NCBI RefSeq assembly: GCF_900106925.1
Contig: NZ_FNNZ01000014.1
Location: 81,052-145,051 of the forward strand
Origin: Thiocapsa roseopersicina
GTDB lineage: Bacteria > Pseudomonadota > Gammaproteobacteria > Chromatiales > Chromatiaceae
DNA: 64,000 nt
Direction: 5' to 3'
The notes beneath the pieces are model-generated. The model had not been told where the DNA came from, searched no databases, and saw nothing but the letters and a program-made list of their open reading frames with translations. Both the position numbers and the translations under genes were made by a program. This document shows, one piece after another, positions 29,756 through 40,324 of this stretch. Numbering within the stretch: position 1 is the stretch's first letter; every line of letters starts with the position of its first letter.

Positions 29756-32512
29756 TTAGAAGAGGTCGTCCATTACCCTAGGCGCGGATCGGCGCACGGA
29801 GGTATCGGCCTTTCTAGTCGGACCCGCGATCCTGACCGGCTCGGGGCCGAGCAGGGCATTGCTGAATTCCTCGTTCACCATCTCCAAAAGACCGCTCTTG
29901 GCCTTGGTCTCGGTCCCGCGGGTCGGGTCGACGCGCACCTGCACCATGCCGGGAGGTGGATCGAGCTGCGCGATCGGGAGATCCTCGAGTGCCGTGCCCA
30001 TGAAGTCGACCCACATGCCCAACGCGGCTCGACCGCCCTCTTCGCCCCGGCCCAGCTTCTCGAAGTCGTCGAAGCCCATCCAGGCGATGGTGACGAAGTC
30101 GGCCTGGTAGCCGGCAAACCAAGAGTCGCGCACATCGTTCGTCGTGCCCGTCTTGCCGACGATGTCTTCGCGATTCAATTGCTTAGCGCGTGTTCCGGTG
30201 CCGGCCTCGACAACCTCGCGCAGCAACGAGGTGATCTGATACGCGATCCGCGGGTCGATCACCTGCGGGGCCGCCGCGCCCGCTTGTGTGCCCTGCACCC
30301 GTGCCGAGTCATCGCCGTAGCGGTACCAACAGTCCGAGCAGGAGCGCGGTGCGTGCGACTCGAACAGGACCTGCCCGTCGCCGCTCTCGATCCGTTGAAT
30401 GAAATAGGGCGTCACATGGAAGCCGCCGTTGGCGAAAACGGCATAACCTTCGGCCAGCTTCATCGGCGACATCTCGCCGGTTCCCAGCGCCATGGACAGG
30501 CCCAAGGGCATGGCATCCAGATCGAACCCGAATGCCCGGATGTAGTTTTGAGCGTCCTCCAAACCGACGCTCTGCAGCAGATTGATGGCGGCCAGATTGC
30601 GCGAGAGCGCCAAGGCACGCCGCATCCGAATCGGCCCCATCTCCTTGCGATCGGAATTGCGCGGGTTCCAATCCTGCGTGCCGGTCAGCTTCACCGCCTC
30701 GTCCTTGATCAGACTCGCCGGCGTCCAGCCCTCGTGAAGCGCCGCGGCGAAGATGAAGGGCTTGAAGCTCGAGCCCGGCTGACGGCGCATGTCGACCGCC
30801 CGGTTGAACTTGCTCGCGTTGAACGAATAGCCACCGACCAAGGCACGAACAGCGCCGTCCTGGGGTGCGATCGAGACCAACGCCCCCGCGACACTCGGCA
30901 TCTGCCCGAGCTCCCAAGACACCCCGTCGCCCTGCCCTGGCCCGTCATTCCCTGACCCGTCATACCCTGGACCGTCGTGTTGGAGTCGAACGAGATCGCC
31001 GACCGCGAGGACATCCGTCACCCGTCTCGGCCGGGGACCGCGCCAATTCGCGTTGCGGAACTCCTGCGCCCAGGCGACCTGTTTGAGGCCCAGCTCGACG
31101 CGACGCCCGGAGCCGATATAGACCTCCGCCTCGCCGCCGGAGGCGCGCGTGACCAACCCGGGCGTCAGGTCAGGAATCGACGTGACGGTCTCCAGATAGG
31201 CGTCCATGTCTGCCTCCGTCGCGCCGTCGAGGTCGATCTTGGCCTCGGCGCCGCGGTAGCCGTGGCGTCGGTCGTATTCGCGCAACGCCCGGCGCACCGC
31301 CCCCTGCGCAGTGGTCTGCAGCCGCGCATCGATCGTGGTGGTCACCCGATAGCCTTGGCTGAGGGCGGCCTCGCCGTAATGCTCGACGATGGTTTGGCGG
31401 GTCATCTCGGCCACGTAACCCGCATCGAGATCCGGCTGACGGCGATGCAGTCGGGCCATATCGGGCGTCAAGACCGCGATCTCGTATTCCTCCCGGTCGA
31501 TCTGACCGAGCTCGAGCATGCGCGAGAGGATGTAGTTGCGTCGCTCGAGCGCTCGCTCGGGATTGGTGACCGGGTTGTTGCTGGAGGGCGCCTTCGGGAT
31601 GCCGGCCAACATCGCCGCCTCGGCAGGGGTAAGCTGGTCGAGCTCTTTGTTGTAATAAAGCGCGGCCGCAGCCGAAATCCCGTAGGCACGGTGGCCGAAA
31701 AAGATCTGGTTCAGATACAGATCGAGGATCTGATCCTTCGTCAGCGTCCGCTCGACCTGAAGCGTGAGCAAGACCTCCGCAAGCTTGCGCTGGAAGGTCT
31801 TTTCCGAGCTGAGCAGGAAGTTGCGGGTCACCTGCATGGTGATGGTGCTGCCGCCCTGGGTCTTTGTGCCGGTCGAGGCGAAGCTCAGCAAGGCGCGCCC
31901 GATGCCGACCGCATCCACCCCGCCGTGCTCGAAGAATCGTGCGTCCTCGGTCGCGAGAAAGGCGTTGACCACCAGGGGCGGGATGTCGTCGTAGGCCACC
32001 GGACGGCGGCGCTCGATTCCGAACTCGGCGATCAGGCCGCCGTCGCTGCTGAAGACCCGCAGCGGTTCTTCGAACTGGACCTGACGCAGACTCTCCACAC
32101 TCGGAAGCTCCGGGGCATGGATCGAAACGAACACACCCGCTCCGAGCAAACCCAATGCGAGCAGTTGCAGGGGCGCGCCCAAGACGCTGAGAAATCCAAA
32201 AAACCAACCGAAAACGGAGCGGCTTCGCCGTGAAGCCCGCCGGCCGCTGCGATGTTTGGACCGTGCGACGCGCGCCGAGGGCTTCCCGGGTATCGGACGC
32301 GGAGGGGGCGGGTCTGCGCCCGCGTCCGGCTCAAAGCCAAGACCGAAGCCGAAGCCAGGCCCGAAACGGGAACGGCCCCCTTCGTGCTCCGTCGAGAGAT
32401 TCTCGGGCGGCACACCGGCGTCGGATCCCGGCGTTGAGCTATCGGACTTTCGGTTCAAATGCCCCTCCGCCCGCCTCGCCCGGTCGACGCGGATGTCTCC
32501 CGGATGCAGCAA
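29756..32512 (-). CDS. mrcA: Penicillin-binding protein 1A (class A)
   Basis: This bifunctional murein synthase polymerises and cross-links peptidoglycan in the periplasm. The 918-residue protein has a long polar N-terminus (~100 residues, with FGPGFGFGLGFEPD), one membrane span (LLALGLLGAGVFVSIHAP), a GT51 glycosyltransferase domain (ATEDARFFEHGGVD, GGSTITMQVTRNFLLS), an OB-like insertion and a transpeptidase domain with SSFKP, SRN and KTGTT. A Gly/Asp-rich loop (HDGPGYDGSGNDGPGQGDG) encoded by a 15-bp tandem repeat lies before the transpeptidase domain. The first ATG, at 32512, is uncertain because of the unusual N-terminal tail. Confidence 0.94.
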   Translation of the reverse strand: MLHPGDIRVDRARRAEGHLNRKSDSSTPGSDAGVPPENLSTEHEGGRSRFGPGFGFGLGFEPDAGADPPPPRPIPGKPSARVARSKHRSGRRASRRSRSVFGWFFGFLSVLGAPLQLLALGLLGAGVFVSIHAPELPSVESLRQVQFEEPLRVFSSDGGLIAEFGIERRRPVAYDDIPPLVVNAFLATEDARFFEHGGVDAVGIGRALLSFASTGTKTQGGSTITMQVTRNFLLSSEKTFQRKLAEVLLTLQVERTLTKDQILDLYLNQIFFGHRAYGISAAAALYYNKELDQLTPAEAAMLAGIPKAPSSNNPVTNPERALERRNYILSRMLELGQIDREEYEIAVLTPDMARLHRRQPDLDAGYVAEMTRQTIVEHYGEAALSQGYRVTTTIDARLQTTAQGAVRRALREYDRRHGYRGAEAKIDLDGATEADMDAYLETVTSIPDLTPGLVTRASGGEAEVYIGSGRRVELGLKQVAWAQEFRNANWRGPRPRRVTDVLAVGDLVRLQHDGPGYDGSGNDGPGQGDGVSWELGQMPSVAGALVSIAPQDGAVRALVGGYSFNASKFNRAVDMRRQPGSSFKPFIFAAALHEGWTPASLIKDEAVKLTGTQDWNPRNSDRKEMGPIRMRRALALSRNLAAINLLQSVGLEDAQNYIRAFGFDLDAMPLGLSMALGTGEMSPMKLAEGYAVFANGGFHVTPYFIQRIESGDGQVLFESHAPRSCSDCWYRYGDDSARVQGTQAGAAAPQVIDPRIAYQITSLLREVVEAGTGTRAKQLNREDIVGKTGTTNDVRDSWFAGYQADFVTIAWMGFDDFEKLGRGEEGGRAALGMWVDFMGTALEDLPIAQLDPPPGMVQVRVDPTRGTETKAKSGLLEMVNEEFSNALLGPEPVRIAGPTRKADTSVRRSAPRVMDDLF

Positions 32513-32742
32513 GTCTCGTCATCATTTTTGTCGGCTACGATTGTACACTAGGGCACTCTGAGCCCGCCGCGCTCGATCGGGCGTCGAATCCGATCCGATC
32601 GTTACGCCCTCGGCGGCGAGGCCAACGGTGTCGTAGCGTCCCAACACTGGAGAGCTTTCATGCGCGAACTGGATTCGACCCCCCGCGATGTCCTTCCTGG
32701 CCGGGGGCTGACGCGACACGATCGGCGCAAACCGCATCTCTC

Positions 32743-33768
32743 ATGAGTTTTCTTCGACTCACCGCATCCGCGGCTTGTCTCTTGATCACCGCGCTCGAGG
32801 GCGTCGCCGCCGCCGACATCGCCGAGCCGACCTTGGTCACCGCAGTCCCGGCGATGCGTGAGATCGCACTCGTGGGATTCACCCGCGCCCTCGCCGAAGC
32901 ACCCTTGGTCGCGGAGACGGACGGACGGGTCCAAGCGCTTTTCGCCGATGTCGGCGACCGAATCGACGACAGCGGGCGCTTCGCTCGCCTGGATACCGCC
33001 TTTCTGCAACTCGATCTCGAGGAGGTCGGCGTCCAGGAGGAGCGTCTGCGCTCGCAGGTCGAGTACGATCAGCGCGAGGTCGCCCGATTCCGCGAGCTGG
33101 TGCGCCAGAACAGCGCCTCGGCCTCCCAATTGGATACGCTCGAGCAATCCCTGCGCGACAACAGCCACGCCTTGAGAGCTTTGGATGTCAAACGGCGCAT
33201 GCTCGAAGAACGGCTTGCGCGCGCGACCATCTCGGCCCCCGTCGGCTGGTCGATCACGGCCCGCGATGTCGAGCTCGGACAGTGGGTGCGCGGCGGCGAC
33301 ACGGTCGGCCGTGCGGCGGATTTCTCCACCCTTTTGGTCCCCTTCGCCCTGACCCCCGAGCAATTCGCCGCACTCGAGCTGGCACGACCCGACCTTGCTT
33401 TGGAGGTCCTGGACCCGGGCAACAGCGCCGATCCTACAATTCGGGCGCGCATCCACCGCGTCAACCCCGGATTCGATCCGGAGACACGCAAGATCGCCGT
33501 CGAGCTCGCCCTGACCGAACCGATGGAACCCGCTCGGGGCGGCCTGCGCCTGCGCCTGCGTCTGCGCCTGCCCGAGGCCACGGGTGCCGTCAGTCTCCCG
33601 CCCTCCGCGCTGGACTCCAGCTACGAGGAATCCTGGGTCATTCGCGAGAGCGGAGAGCGGCTTTCAGCGCTTCAGCTCGGACCCGATGCGCTGAATCCGG
33701 ATCTCGTCCGGGTCACGGCCCCGGGGCTCAAGCCCGGCGATCGAGTTCGCGTCGTCGGGGGTCGCTGA
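32743..33768 (+). CDS. RND efflux periplasmic adaptor (MFP) subunit
   Basis: The 341-residue protein begins with an export signal (MSFLRLTASAACLLITALEG). It has the adaptor layout: lipoyl-like half (LVAETDGRVQALFADVGDRI), coiled-coil hairpin (LRSQVEYDQREVARFRELVR), second lipoyl half (ARATISAPVGWSITARDVELGQWV) and beta-barrel/membrane-proximal domains. It would link the inner-membrane pump encoded 3 bases downstream to an outer-membrane channel, which is not in this window. The 230-bp gap to the divergent PBP1A gene contains no recognisable regulator. Confidence 0.9.
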   Translation: MSFLRLTASAACLLITALEGVAAADIAEPTLVTAVPAMREIALVGFTRALAEAPLVAETDGRVQALFADVGDRIDDSGRFARLDTAFLQLDLEEVGVQEERLRSQVEYDQREVARFRELVRQNSASASQLDTLEQSLRDNSHALRALDVKRRMLEERLARATISAPVGWSITARDVELGQWVRGGDTVGRAADFSTLLVPFALTPEQFAALELARPDLALEVLDPGNSADPTIRARIHRVNPGFDPETRKIAVELALTEPMEPARGGLRLRLRLRLPEATGAVSLPPSALDSSYEESWVIRESGERLSALQLGPDALNPDLVRVTAPGLKPGDRVRVVGGR

Positions 33769-33771
33769 CCC

Positions 33772-36700
33772 GTGCGCCCCGTCGTCCGCTTCACCCTCCG
33801 CCAGCGGGTGCTCTTCAACCTGCTGTTCGTCTTCATGATCGTCGCGGGCGTCTTCGCGCTCGATGCCCTGCCCACCGAGCGTTACCCCGAGGTCAACTTC
33901 GGCAAGGTCGTCATTACCACGGTCTATCCGGGCGCCTCTCCCCGCGATGTCGAGGCCCTGGTGACGCGCGAGATCGAGCTGGCGCTCGACGGCTTGGAGC
34001 ACGTCGAGTTTATTCGTGCAAACTCGGTGCGCGAGCGCTCGACCCTGGTCGTGAAGTTTCGCGACGATACCGATTACGGTGCGCTCTACGACGAGCTTCG
34101 CTTTCGCGTGCTCAGCATCCTCGAGCGTCTTCCCGATGGTGTCGACCCGCCGCGCTTCGACCTGATCCGCACCTCGTTTTGGCTCCCGGTCGTCGCGGTC
34201 AATCTCGTGGGCGATCGCTCCAACCGCGCCCTGTCGCTGATCGCCAAGGAATTGCAGATCCGCATGACCCAGATCCCCGGGGTCACCGAGGTGAAGCTCG
34301 ACGGGGAGCAGCGTCGCGAGTTCCACATCTTCCTCGATCCCTGGAAGCTCAAGTCGCACGGGGTGAGCCTGGATCAGGTCGCCGTGGCCTTGCAGGACGC
34401 CAATGTCACCCTCCCGGCCGGCGATTTCAGCGACGGCACCGGCGAGTATGTAGTGCGTGTAGACGAGCGCTTCCGCACGCGCGATCAGGTCGTCGCCACC
34501 GTGGTACGCAGCGATGCCGACGGCTCCTTCGTCACCCTCGACGATCTCATCTCGGACGCCGGGCTCGGCTATCGCACACCGAGCGTCATCACCTCCGCGG
34601 ACGGGAAGGACGGTGTCGCACTGCGGCTGCTCAAGGCCGAAGGCGGCAACGCCATGGAGATCTACGCCGCGGCCGAGGCGATTCTCAAGGAGCTCGCGCC
34701 CCTTCTGGAGCAGGAAGGGATCGAGGTCGTCCTCACCCAGGATTCAACGACCTACATCAAAGAGTCGATCCAGACCCTTGGCTGGAACATGATCGTCGGG
34801 GTCCTGCTGGTCAGCCTGATCCTCTGGTATTTCATGGGGATACGCAACGCGGGCCTGGTCACCGTCGGGATTCCCTTTTCTTTTATGGTCACTGCCGTTC
34901 TGATGCAGTTGACTGGCAACTCGCTCAACGAGATCACCCTCTTCAGCTTCGTGCTGGTCTCCGGGATCATCGTCGACGACGCCATCGTGGTCGTGGAGAA
35001 CATCTATCGCCGCGTCCAGGACGGTGAACCCGTCGAGCAGGCGATCATCGAGGGCACCGCGGAGGTCGCCTGGCCCGTGATCTCCTCGACCGCGACCACG
35101 ATCGCGGCCTTCCTGCCGATGCTCATCATGACCGGCTCGACGGGCGAGTTCTTCGCGCTGATCCCCAAGGCGGTGAGCTTCGCCCTCCTCGCCTCGCTGT
35201 TCGAGTGTTTGCTGATCCTGCCACTGCACTACCTTGATTTCGGACCACGCCGCAAGACGCCCTCGCCCCTCGGTGACACGCCCCGAGAGGAGCACGAGAA
35301 TCACCTCATGCGACCTCTGCGGCTCATGACGGAATCCCTGATCCGCATCACGATGCGGTTTCGGCTGTTGAGCCTATCGGTGGTGTTCGTGGCCTTCCTG
35401 ACTGCGATCGCCGTTTTGGGCGTTTCAGTGGCCGGCATCGCACCCCTGGTGCGCATCCAATTTTTTCCGGATGACTACACCACTTATTACGCCTTCCTCG
35501 AGGGCCCGCCCGAGACGCCGATCGAGGTCACCCACGAGCGCGTCAAGGCGATTGCGCGCTTCATCATGGCCGACGGCCCCGGCTACGCACGCTCCGCCGC
35601 AGGCTTCGCCGGCTTCACCATCAGCGAGGATTACGAGGACGAGCTGGGTCGACATCTGGGCACGGTCATGGTCGCGCTGCCGAGCAAGGCCGATCAGGCC
35701 TTCGATGACCCGCTCGAGCATCTCGACCGGATGCGCGAGCGCCTGACCGAGCAGTTCGCCGAGCCCGGACTCAGGATCCGGGTCCGTGCCGAGAAAGACG
35801 GCCCGCCGACCGGAAAGGACATCAACATCCAGATCGCAGGATCGAGCGAAACGGCCGTGCGGGGCCTGAGTGCTGATTTGTTGCAGCGTCTGCGGGACCA
35901 TCCCGATTTCGGACCCGACCTGGTCGACCTTCAAGACGATCGCGGCATCCCCTCGCGGGTCTTTCGGCTTGCGGTCGACGAGTCACGCGCGCGCGAGCTC
36001 GACCTCACCGCAGGCGACGCCGCACGCATGGCCGCTTCGGTCCTGGACGGGCGCTACATCGGTAAATACCGTCTGAGCGACGAGGAGGTCGACCTCAAGC
36101 TCCGGGTCGACCCCGCCTACCTGGATGCGCCCGAAGCCGCGCTCGATATCCCGGTCCTCGAACACCCCTCCGGGCCGGTGCTGCTGCGCGACATCGTCCA
36201 GCCCGTCGCCGAGGTTCAGCCGGGCGAGCTCAAACGCTATCAACGCCAACGCAGCCTGACCGTCACGGCCAACATTCGGTCCGGCGCAACACTCTCCTCC
36301 GCCCAAGTCACCGCCTGGGTCCGTGCCCAGTACCCTGAGCTGCGCACCCTCTACCCCGGGGCCACGCTGATCTTCGGCGGCGAGTTCGAGGAAACCCAGC
36401 GCTCCTTCGACAGTCTCGCGCAGGCGTTCGGCCTCGCCGTACTGCTGATCTACCTGATCCTCGCAACCCAGTTCAAGTCATACATCCAACCGCTGATCAT
36501 CCTATCGGCGGTCATGTTCTCGATCATCGGGATCGTCTTCGGCAAGGTCGTCACCCAGTCGCTCTTCACCATCAACAGCTTCATCGCCGTGGTCGGGGTC
36601 ACCGGCGTCGTCGTCAACGATTCGCTCGTCCTGCTCGACTTCATCAATCGACGCTATCGGGACGGCCTGAGCCGCCATGAGGCCATCCGCGAGGGTGTGC

Positions 36701-36954
36701 GCCTGCGCCTGCGCCCCATCGTCCTCACCACCCTCACCACCACCCTGGGACTCATGCCGATGGCCCTCGGCATCCCCAGCTACTCGGTCATTTGGGGCTC
36801 CATGGCCTCCACCTTCGTGACCGGCCTCGCCACCGCAACCTTCCTGACACTCTTCATCGTCCCTGTTGCGTGGGATCTTTTGACCGAATGGGAAGAGAGA
36901 CGAGCCGCCCGCCGGGCGCTTGGCTCGCAGCGGCGGGGCCAGCTCGACAGATAG
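33772..36954 (+). CDS. RND efflux pump permease (AcrB/HAE-1-like)
   Basis: The 1060-residue permease starts with GTG 3 bases after the adaptor stop, so the two are an operon. It has the twelve-span RND layout with two large periplasmic loops. The proton-relay aspartates appear in SGIIVDDAIVVVENIYRR, and a second-half equivalent is GVVVNDSLVLLDFINRR. TLTTTLGLMPMALG is a typical late-span motif. It exports hydrophobic or amphipathic compounds using proton motive force. The substrate cannot be told from sequence, but the aspartates argue for a small-molecule rather than heavy-metal pump. Confidence 0.94.
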   Translation: MRPVVRFTLRQRVLFNLLFVFMIVAGVFALDALPTERYPEVNFGKVVITTVYPGASPRDVEALVTREIELALDGLEHVEFIRANSVRERSTLVVKFRDDTDYGALYDELRFRVLSILERLPDGVDPPRFDLIRTSFWLPVVAVNLVGDRSNRALSLIAKELQIRMTQIPGVTEVKLDGEQRREFHIFLDPWKLKSHGVSLDQVAVALQDANVTLPAGDFSDGTGEYVVRVDERFRTRDQVVATVVRSDADGSFVTLDDLISDAGLGYRTPSVITSADGKDGVALRLLKAEGGNAMEIYAAAEAILKELAPLLEQEGIEVVLTQDSTTYIKESIQTLGWNMIVGVLLVSLILWYFMGIRNAGLVTVGIPFSFMVTAVLMQLTGNSLNEITLFSFVLVSGIIVDDAIVVVENIYRRVQDGEPVEQAIIEGTAEVAWPVISSTATTIAAFLPMLIMTGSTGEFFALIPKAVSFALLASLFECLLILPLHYLDFGPRRKTPSPLGDTPREEHENHLMRPLRLMTESLIRITMRFRLLSLSVVFVAFLTAIAVLGVSVAGIAPLVRIQFFPDDYTTYYAFLEGPPETPIEVTHERVKAIARFIMADGPGYARSAAGFAGFTISEDYEDELGRHLGTVMVALPSKADQAFDDPLEHLDRMRERLTEQFAEPGLRIRVRAEKDGPPTGKDINIQIAGSSETAVRGLSADLLQRLRDHPDFGPDLVDLQDDRGIPSRVFRLAVDESRARELDLTAGDAARMAASVLDGRYIGKYRLSDEEVDLKLRVDPAYLDAPEAALDIPVLEHPSGPVLLRDIVQPVAEVQPGELKRYQRQRSLTVTANIRSGATLSSAQVTAWVRAQYPELRTLYPGATLIFGGEFEETQRSFDSLAQAFGLAVLLIYLILATQFKSYIQPLIILSAVMFSIIGIVFGKVVTQSLFTINSFIAVVGVTGVVVNDSLVLLDFINRRYRDGLSRHEAIREGVRLRLRPIVLTTLTTTLGLMPMALGIPSYSVIWGSMASTFVTGLATATFLTLFIVPVAWDLLTEWEERRAARRALGSQRRGQLDR

Positions 36955-36958
36955 AGAA

Positions 36959-39900
36959 TCACCGATCGATATCGCTGCTCCAGAAGAGTCGCGAACGCTT
37001 GTTGGTGATGGCGGGCTGGACCTCTTGTGGGCTGATCGGCGTCCCGGTCGAGCCATCGCGCGGCGGGGCACCAATCACGACGGTGGTCGGCTTACCGTCC
37101 ACCGGGACGGTGGCGAGCACGGGTGCGGGGGGCAAGCCGCCACCTGCCAACTCGCTCGAGCGCCTGCCGCCGCAGGTGCCGTCGACCCCGATTGCCCCGG
37201 ATCCGTTGAAGAGGTTGACCCAATAACCGGCCGCAATCCCGATCGGCCGCGCGCAAACGCCGCCGGTCACGGCACCCCCGGGCCGTGACGTGCTGAAGGT
37301 TGCCATGCCGGCAACGATAAGCGCATTGGTCACGGTCTGCTCGCCTCGGTTCGATAGATTCATGAACCAGCCTCGCGCAGTCGATCCGGGTACGACCTGT
37401 CCGCCATCGCAACCTGGGTCGGCGGTGTAGTTGAGCATCGTCGTCGTATCGTCGAGATTGAACGGATAGCCGTTGCCATCCGCATCGGCAACATCGCGCG
37501 GGCGATCGAGAAAAATGTAGAACCGATCCTGAACCGAAGTGGCATACGGGTAATCGGTGTCGAGCGGCTGTTCGCGATTACCTGACCCAACGGCAAGATA
37601 CACCGTGCCTTTGTAGGCCATAACCGCGGGGCCGTAGAGGAACTTCCGAGCGGCGCCTTGGGTCCGGGCGATCTTAAGGATGCTCCAACTATCGACACCG
37701 ACTGGCGCACCTGTACTCGGATCTACAAAGCTGATGCGGTAGAGGTTGCCCCCGGTATCCGCGGCATAGGCAACGTCGATCAGATCATCGAAATCGATGT
37801 CGACCAGGCTCACGTCCGCGGGTACGGCACGTTCGGTTGGGAAGGTCTTGAGCACTGCGCCGGAGGCGGCATCGAGAATATAGACAGCGCGGCCTTTCGA
37901 CTCGCTACCGCAGGCTGCAGTCGCGGTCTCATGGTCTTCGCAGGGGTCATAGCCGCCTCCCATCACCAGCACGGGCCGGGGTGCTCCGGAGGCGTTGAGA
38001 TAACCTCCGACGTAACCCGCATTCGGAATCGACCAGGTGTGTCCGAGACCTGTGAAGCCGCTGCTGCATCCGGCGTCGTCGACCGGATTCGGACAGCCCT
38101 GCCGCCAAAGCAGCCCGGGGCTGGCGGGGGAGGTGACGTCGAACCCGTACACCATTCGCCCGCCTCGGCGCTGCGTGGGGAAGATCCAGGCCGTGTCGAC
38201 CTCGTTGTCGCCGTCGTAGCGCACGACCTGCCCAAACGAGCCGTCGAAAAAATAATCCTTCGGCAGCGGATTCGCGGTCTGATCCTGATCAGGGAACGCC
38301 ACGATAGGCAGATTGTCGCGCAGTCTCTGCAGCCGCGCGTAATGCTCGGGCGCGATGAATGCCCAGCGCTCGACGCCGTTGACGGCATCGACTGCACGTA
38401 GCATCCCGTCATTGGTCCCGTAGAACACGGTGACCCCCGTCGCCTGCCCGTAGTTGATCGGCAAGGGGCGCGAATGCACGATATCGCCGTGGATGGTCGG
38501 TCGTCCCTCGGCGCGATCCCCGTCCTTGTCCATGTCGTCGATATCCTCGCCGCGCGTGTAGTCGACAAGGTCCTGACTCAGTCCCGATGTCGCCGCAGTG
38601 AAGGACGCCAACGCGCCACCAGCTACCGTATAGACTTTTCGAGAGGCAACGTCGGACATCCTCAAGACCTGTCCCACGGCACCCTTTTCGACGAATGGGC
38701 CGTCCGGTTGATCAGAATAGGGGTGGGTGACGTTGCCGCACTGACTCCTCGGGTCAGGGACGATATCGAGCGACTGCCAATAGTCCTGCGAATCGGCGGT
38801 CCAATAGCTCGACGCGCATTCCGCAACAAAGCCGGACAGTGTATTGATAGCCCGTAGACCGGCGCGATCCGCCAGATCGAGCTCATTGCCGAAAAATTTC
38901 AACTGATAGCGCTTCAGGTTGCCGAACCAGCGCGGCGCCGCAAATTGCGCCGGACGGAACATTCCGATAAAGACCTGATTCTCGTTTTGGGCGCGATTGG
39001 TTGCGCTGATCGGCAGAGACGCGGATGCGAACGTCGAATTGACCGAGATGATCTCGGAGATGATCGTGTTGAGAATATCCTCAAGAGTCTCTTGATTTCG
39101 AGCGAAGAAATAGCGACCACCACCGGCCTTCGCGGTGCTCATCATCAGGCCCGTATGCTCCCGAGACTGCTTCTTGTTGAAGACATCGATCGTATAAGTG
39201 ATCACCCGAACACGCGAGCCGGACGGTGTCGCATTCGGAACCGGCACACCTCGCAGGTAAAGAAACTTCGTCCAGTCATCCAGGTTCCACGCCTCTCCGG
39301 ACGATAGATCAGACTCTCCGGTCGGCTGCATGAGCTCAGTCACGATAGAGCCTTGAACCATGTATTTGTTGTAATTTTTGTTGCCGCATTCGTTGGGCGT
39401 CTTCACATACGGAAGGCATGCACAAACGCTGTAACCGTCCACCATACAACTGCTGGTGCTGCCGCTGACATCGCTCGTGCAATCCGACTGCTTCTTATAG
39501 CAGTCGCTATATCCAAGATTGACATCCTCGGCGGTTCTGTTGAGCGTGAATCGTGGAATCGGGATCGGCGTCGCGCTCCCTCCTTCACCCGCCAATCGGT
39601 CGGCAACACCCCCGGAACCCTCGATCAGCGCACGCAAGGCGTTAGAATTTGCTCCATCATCGGCTGTCGGGCCGTTACTCTGCGGGTTTGTGATAAAGAC
39701 GACGTAGGTATCTGCACAGAGATCAGCGCTGCTCAGCGGCGAGAGAAAACGTGAATAGTTGGTCGAATAACCTTGCGAATCGGCAAGCCCGGAAGGGGCT
39801 CCGATCCCGCCCTCCAGCGCGGCAGATCCACCGAGATAGTTGTAAACATCATGAAAGAGATAGCCGTATTTCGGACCGGACTGACGCTTTTCGTCCGGGC

Positions 39901-40303
39901 TATTGATGTTGTCCCAAATTCGATCGAGCTTCCCGGTCAAGGTCTCCTGATTGGATTCGTCAAGAAACCGAAGCGCATGCCTAACATATCCACTGTCGTT
40001 CTGGTTCCCCTGAGTTGAGTACATCATCACGCCGACGTTGACCTTGCCGGTCAGGTTCGTCAGCACGTTGCGAATCGCTTGAACCTCCGCTTGTCCTTGC
40101 GTCGTCCCTTTAGGAAGCCAGTGTTGATCGTTGCGGCTCCAGTTGCCCGTATTGTCCAAGACGAAAAGCAGATTCGGTTTCGAGGTCGCGGCCCCGGTTC
40201 CGCCTACGAAGATATCGATATCCTCCGCATGAACCGGCACGCCTGCGATGAGCAGTGCCGGAATCAGAGACATCAGACCGAGATTCCGCAGTGAAGGCAA
40301 CAT
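36959..40303 (-). CDS. pilY1: Type IV pilus tip adhesin/assembly protein PilY1
   Basis: The 1114-residue protein has a signal peptide (MLPSLRNLGLMSLIPALLIA), a von Willebrand A-like N-terminal region beginning KPNLLFVLDNTGNWSRND, and a C-terminal PilY1 beta-propeller (TVFYGTNDGMLRAVDAVNG, WIFPTQRRGGRMVYGFDVT). The propeller carries a calcium loop in VDIDFDDLIDVAYAADTGG. PilY1 acts at the pilus tip with the minor pilins and is needed for assembly and adhesion. It is the last gene of the leftward minor-pilin operon. A cluster of about ten cysteines in the middle (CYKKQSDCTSDVSGSTSSC) suggests several disulfides. Confidence 0.94.
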   Translation of the reverse strand: MLPSLRNLGLMSLIPALLIAGVPVHAEDIDIFVGGTGAATSKPNLLFVLDNTGNWSRNDQHWLPKGTTQGQAEVQAIRNVLTNLTGKVNVGVMMYSTQGNQNDSGYVRHALRFLDESNQETLTGKLDRIWDNINSPDEKRQSGPKYGYLFHDVYNYLGGSAALEGGIGAPSGLADSQGYSTNYSRFLSPLSSADLCADTYVVFITNPQSNGPTADDGANSNALRALIEGSGGVADRLAGEGGSATPIPIPRFTLNRTAEDVNLGYSDCYKKQSDCTSDVSGSTSSCMVDGYSVCACLPYVKTPNECGNKNYNKYMVQGSIVTELMQPTGESDLSSGEAWNLDDWTKFLYLRGVPVPNATPSGSRVRVITYTIDVFNKKQSREHTGLMMSTAKAGGGRYFFARNQETLEDILNTIISEIISVNSTFASASLPISATNRAQNENQVFIGMFRPAQFAAPRWFGNLKRYQLKFFGNELDLADRAGLRAINTLSGFVAECASSYWTADSQDYWQSLDIVPDPRSQCGNVTHPYSDQPDGPFVEKGAVGQVLRMSDVASRKVYTVAGGALASFTAATSGLSQDLVDYTRGEDIDDMDKDGDRAEGRPTIHGDIVHSRPLPINYGQATGVTVFYGTNDGMLRAVDAVNGVERWAFIAPEHYARLQRLRDNLPIVAFPDQDQTANPLPKDYFFDGSFGQVVRYDGDNEVDTAWIFPTQRRGGRMVYGFDVTSPASPGLLWRQGCPNPVDDAGCSSGFTGLGHTWSIPNAGYVGGYLNASGAPRPVLVMGGGYDPCEDHETATAACGSESKGRAVYILDAASGAVLKTFPTERAVPADVSLVDIDFDDLIDVAYAADTGGNLYRISFVDPSTGAPVGVDSWSILKIARTQGAARKFLYGPAVMAYKGTVYLAVGSGNREQPLDTDYPYATSVQDRFYIFLDRPRDVADADGNGYPFNLDDTTTMLNYTADPGCDGGQVVPGSTARGWFMNLSNRGEQTVTNALIVAGMATFSTSRPGGAVTGGVCARPIGIAAGYWVNLFNGSGAIGVDGTCGGRRSSELAGGGLPPAPVLATVPVDGKPTTVVIGAPPRDGSTGTPISPQEVQPAITNKRSRLFWSSDIDR

Positions 40304-40324
40304 GGGCTGGATTCCTCGATGTTT

